Source: Candidatus Poribacteria bacterium (GTDB taxonomy: Bacteria; Poribacteria; WGA-4E; WGA-3G). Taken from it: a stretch of 5,350 nucleotides of DNA. A program made the translations under genes and the position numbers. The DNA is taken from contig VYFM01000718.1 of assembly GCA_009842375.1 (NCBI GenBank), forward strand, positions 1 through 5,350, written 5' to 3'. Below, in pieces: positions 5,260-5,350 of the stretch (positions are counted from its first letter, which is position 1; each line of letters starts with the position of its first letter). The notes beneath the pieces were generated by a model, which did no database searches, was not told the DNA's origin, and worked only from the letters and a program-made list of their open reading frames with translations.

Positions 5260-5350
5260 ATGCATAAACAAAAAAACACCCTCTATAAAAATAACATAGG
5301 TCATAACAACATCGCGCGATTTTTTCTCTGTTTTTGTTTGATTATATTTC
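5260..5350 (+). CDS. Start of a predicted exported protein, cut by window edge
   Basis: Thirty codons are visible and remain open to the end of the window. The first 20 residues are polar and basic (K3, K5, K10, R20, several Asn and His). Residues 21-30 are strongly hydrophobic (FFLCFCLIIF). This is the shape of a signal peptide or a membrane anchor with a rather long n-region. It lies 58 bases after the CsgG-like gene on the same strand with no terminator between, so it is probably the third gene of the lipoprotein operon. The two Cys at 24 and 26 lie within the hydrophobic stretch and are not in a lipobox, though a lipobox could follow beyond the edge. Product unknown. Confidence 0.55.
   Translation, partial: MHKQKNTLYKNNIGHNNIARFFLCFCLIIF

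Overview
The window looks like part of a chromosome from an uncultured bacterium with a two-membrane envelope. Three predicted exported lipoproteins or secreted proteins and one TonB-like anchored protein point to a periplasm and outer membrane. The mix of genes is typical of Candidatus Poribacteria and related sponge or marine lineages: a DUF4159 protein, a sugar-phosphate isomerase/epimerase, a Gfo/Idh/MocA oxidoreductase, and intergenic hairpins beginning GTAGG. The lineage is an inference from gene content and repeat style. There is no marker gene here to prove it, and no database was searched. No tRNA, rRNA, CRISPR array, transposase or phage gene was seen.

Layout. Positions 1-123 are an AT-rich leader. 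Positions 124-1605 (+) encode an inner-membrane-anchored protein: a TonB-like transmembrane segment, a Pro/Lys-rich and then Ala/Pro/Val-rich periplasmic linker, and a C-terminal DUF4159 domain. It ends in a factor-independent terminator at 1646-1691. The rest of the gap to 1858 holds a GTAGG-type palindromic repeat (1703-1747) and a likely extended -10 promoter. Positions 1859-2683 (+, TTG start) encode a xylose-isomerase-like TIM barrel. It converges on a Gfo/Idh/MocA dehydrogenase at 2729-3841 (-), and the two share one symmetrical bidirectional terminator at 2691-2723.

The 171-bp divergent region 3842-4012 has a promoter for each direction. It also has three copies of the heptamer TCCTTGA set exactly 11 bp apart, two direct and one inverted, the last two flanking or overlapping a perfect TTGACA -35 box. 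To the right lies a probable operon for envelope proteins: a small TPR lipoprotein (4013-4438), a CsgG/TolB-N-like lipoprotein (4428-5201) that overlaps it, and the start of a third exported protein (5260 onward) cut by the window edge.

How they fit together. The isomerase and the dehydrogenase are a common functional pair in sugar or polyol breakdown, although here they are convergent and not in one operon. The lipoprotein cluster looks like an uncharacterised envelope assembly. The TonB-like DUF4159 protein may connect to an ExbB/ExbD-type motor encoded elsewhere. The best candidates for something undescribed are the helically phased operator and the TonB-anchor/DUF4159 architecture. Nothing in the window amounts to a complete new system.
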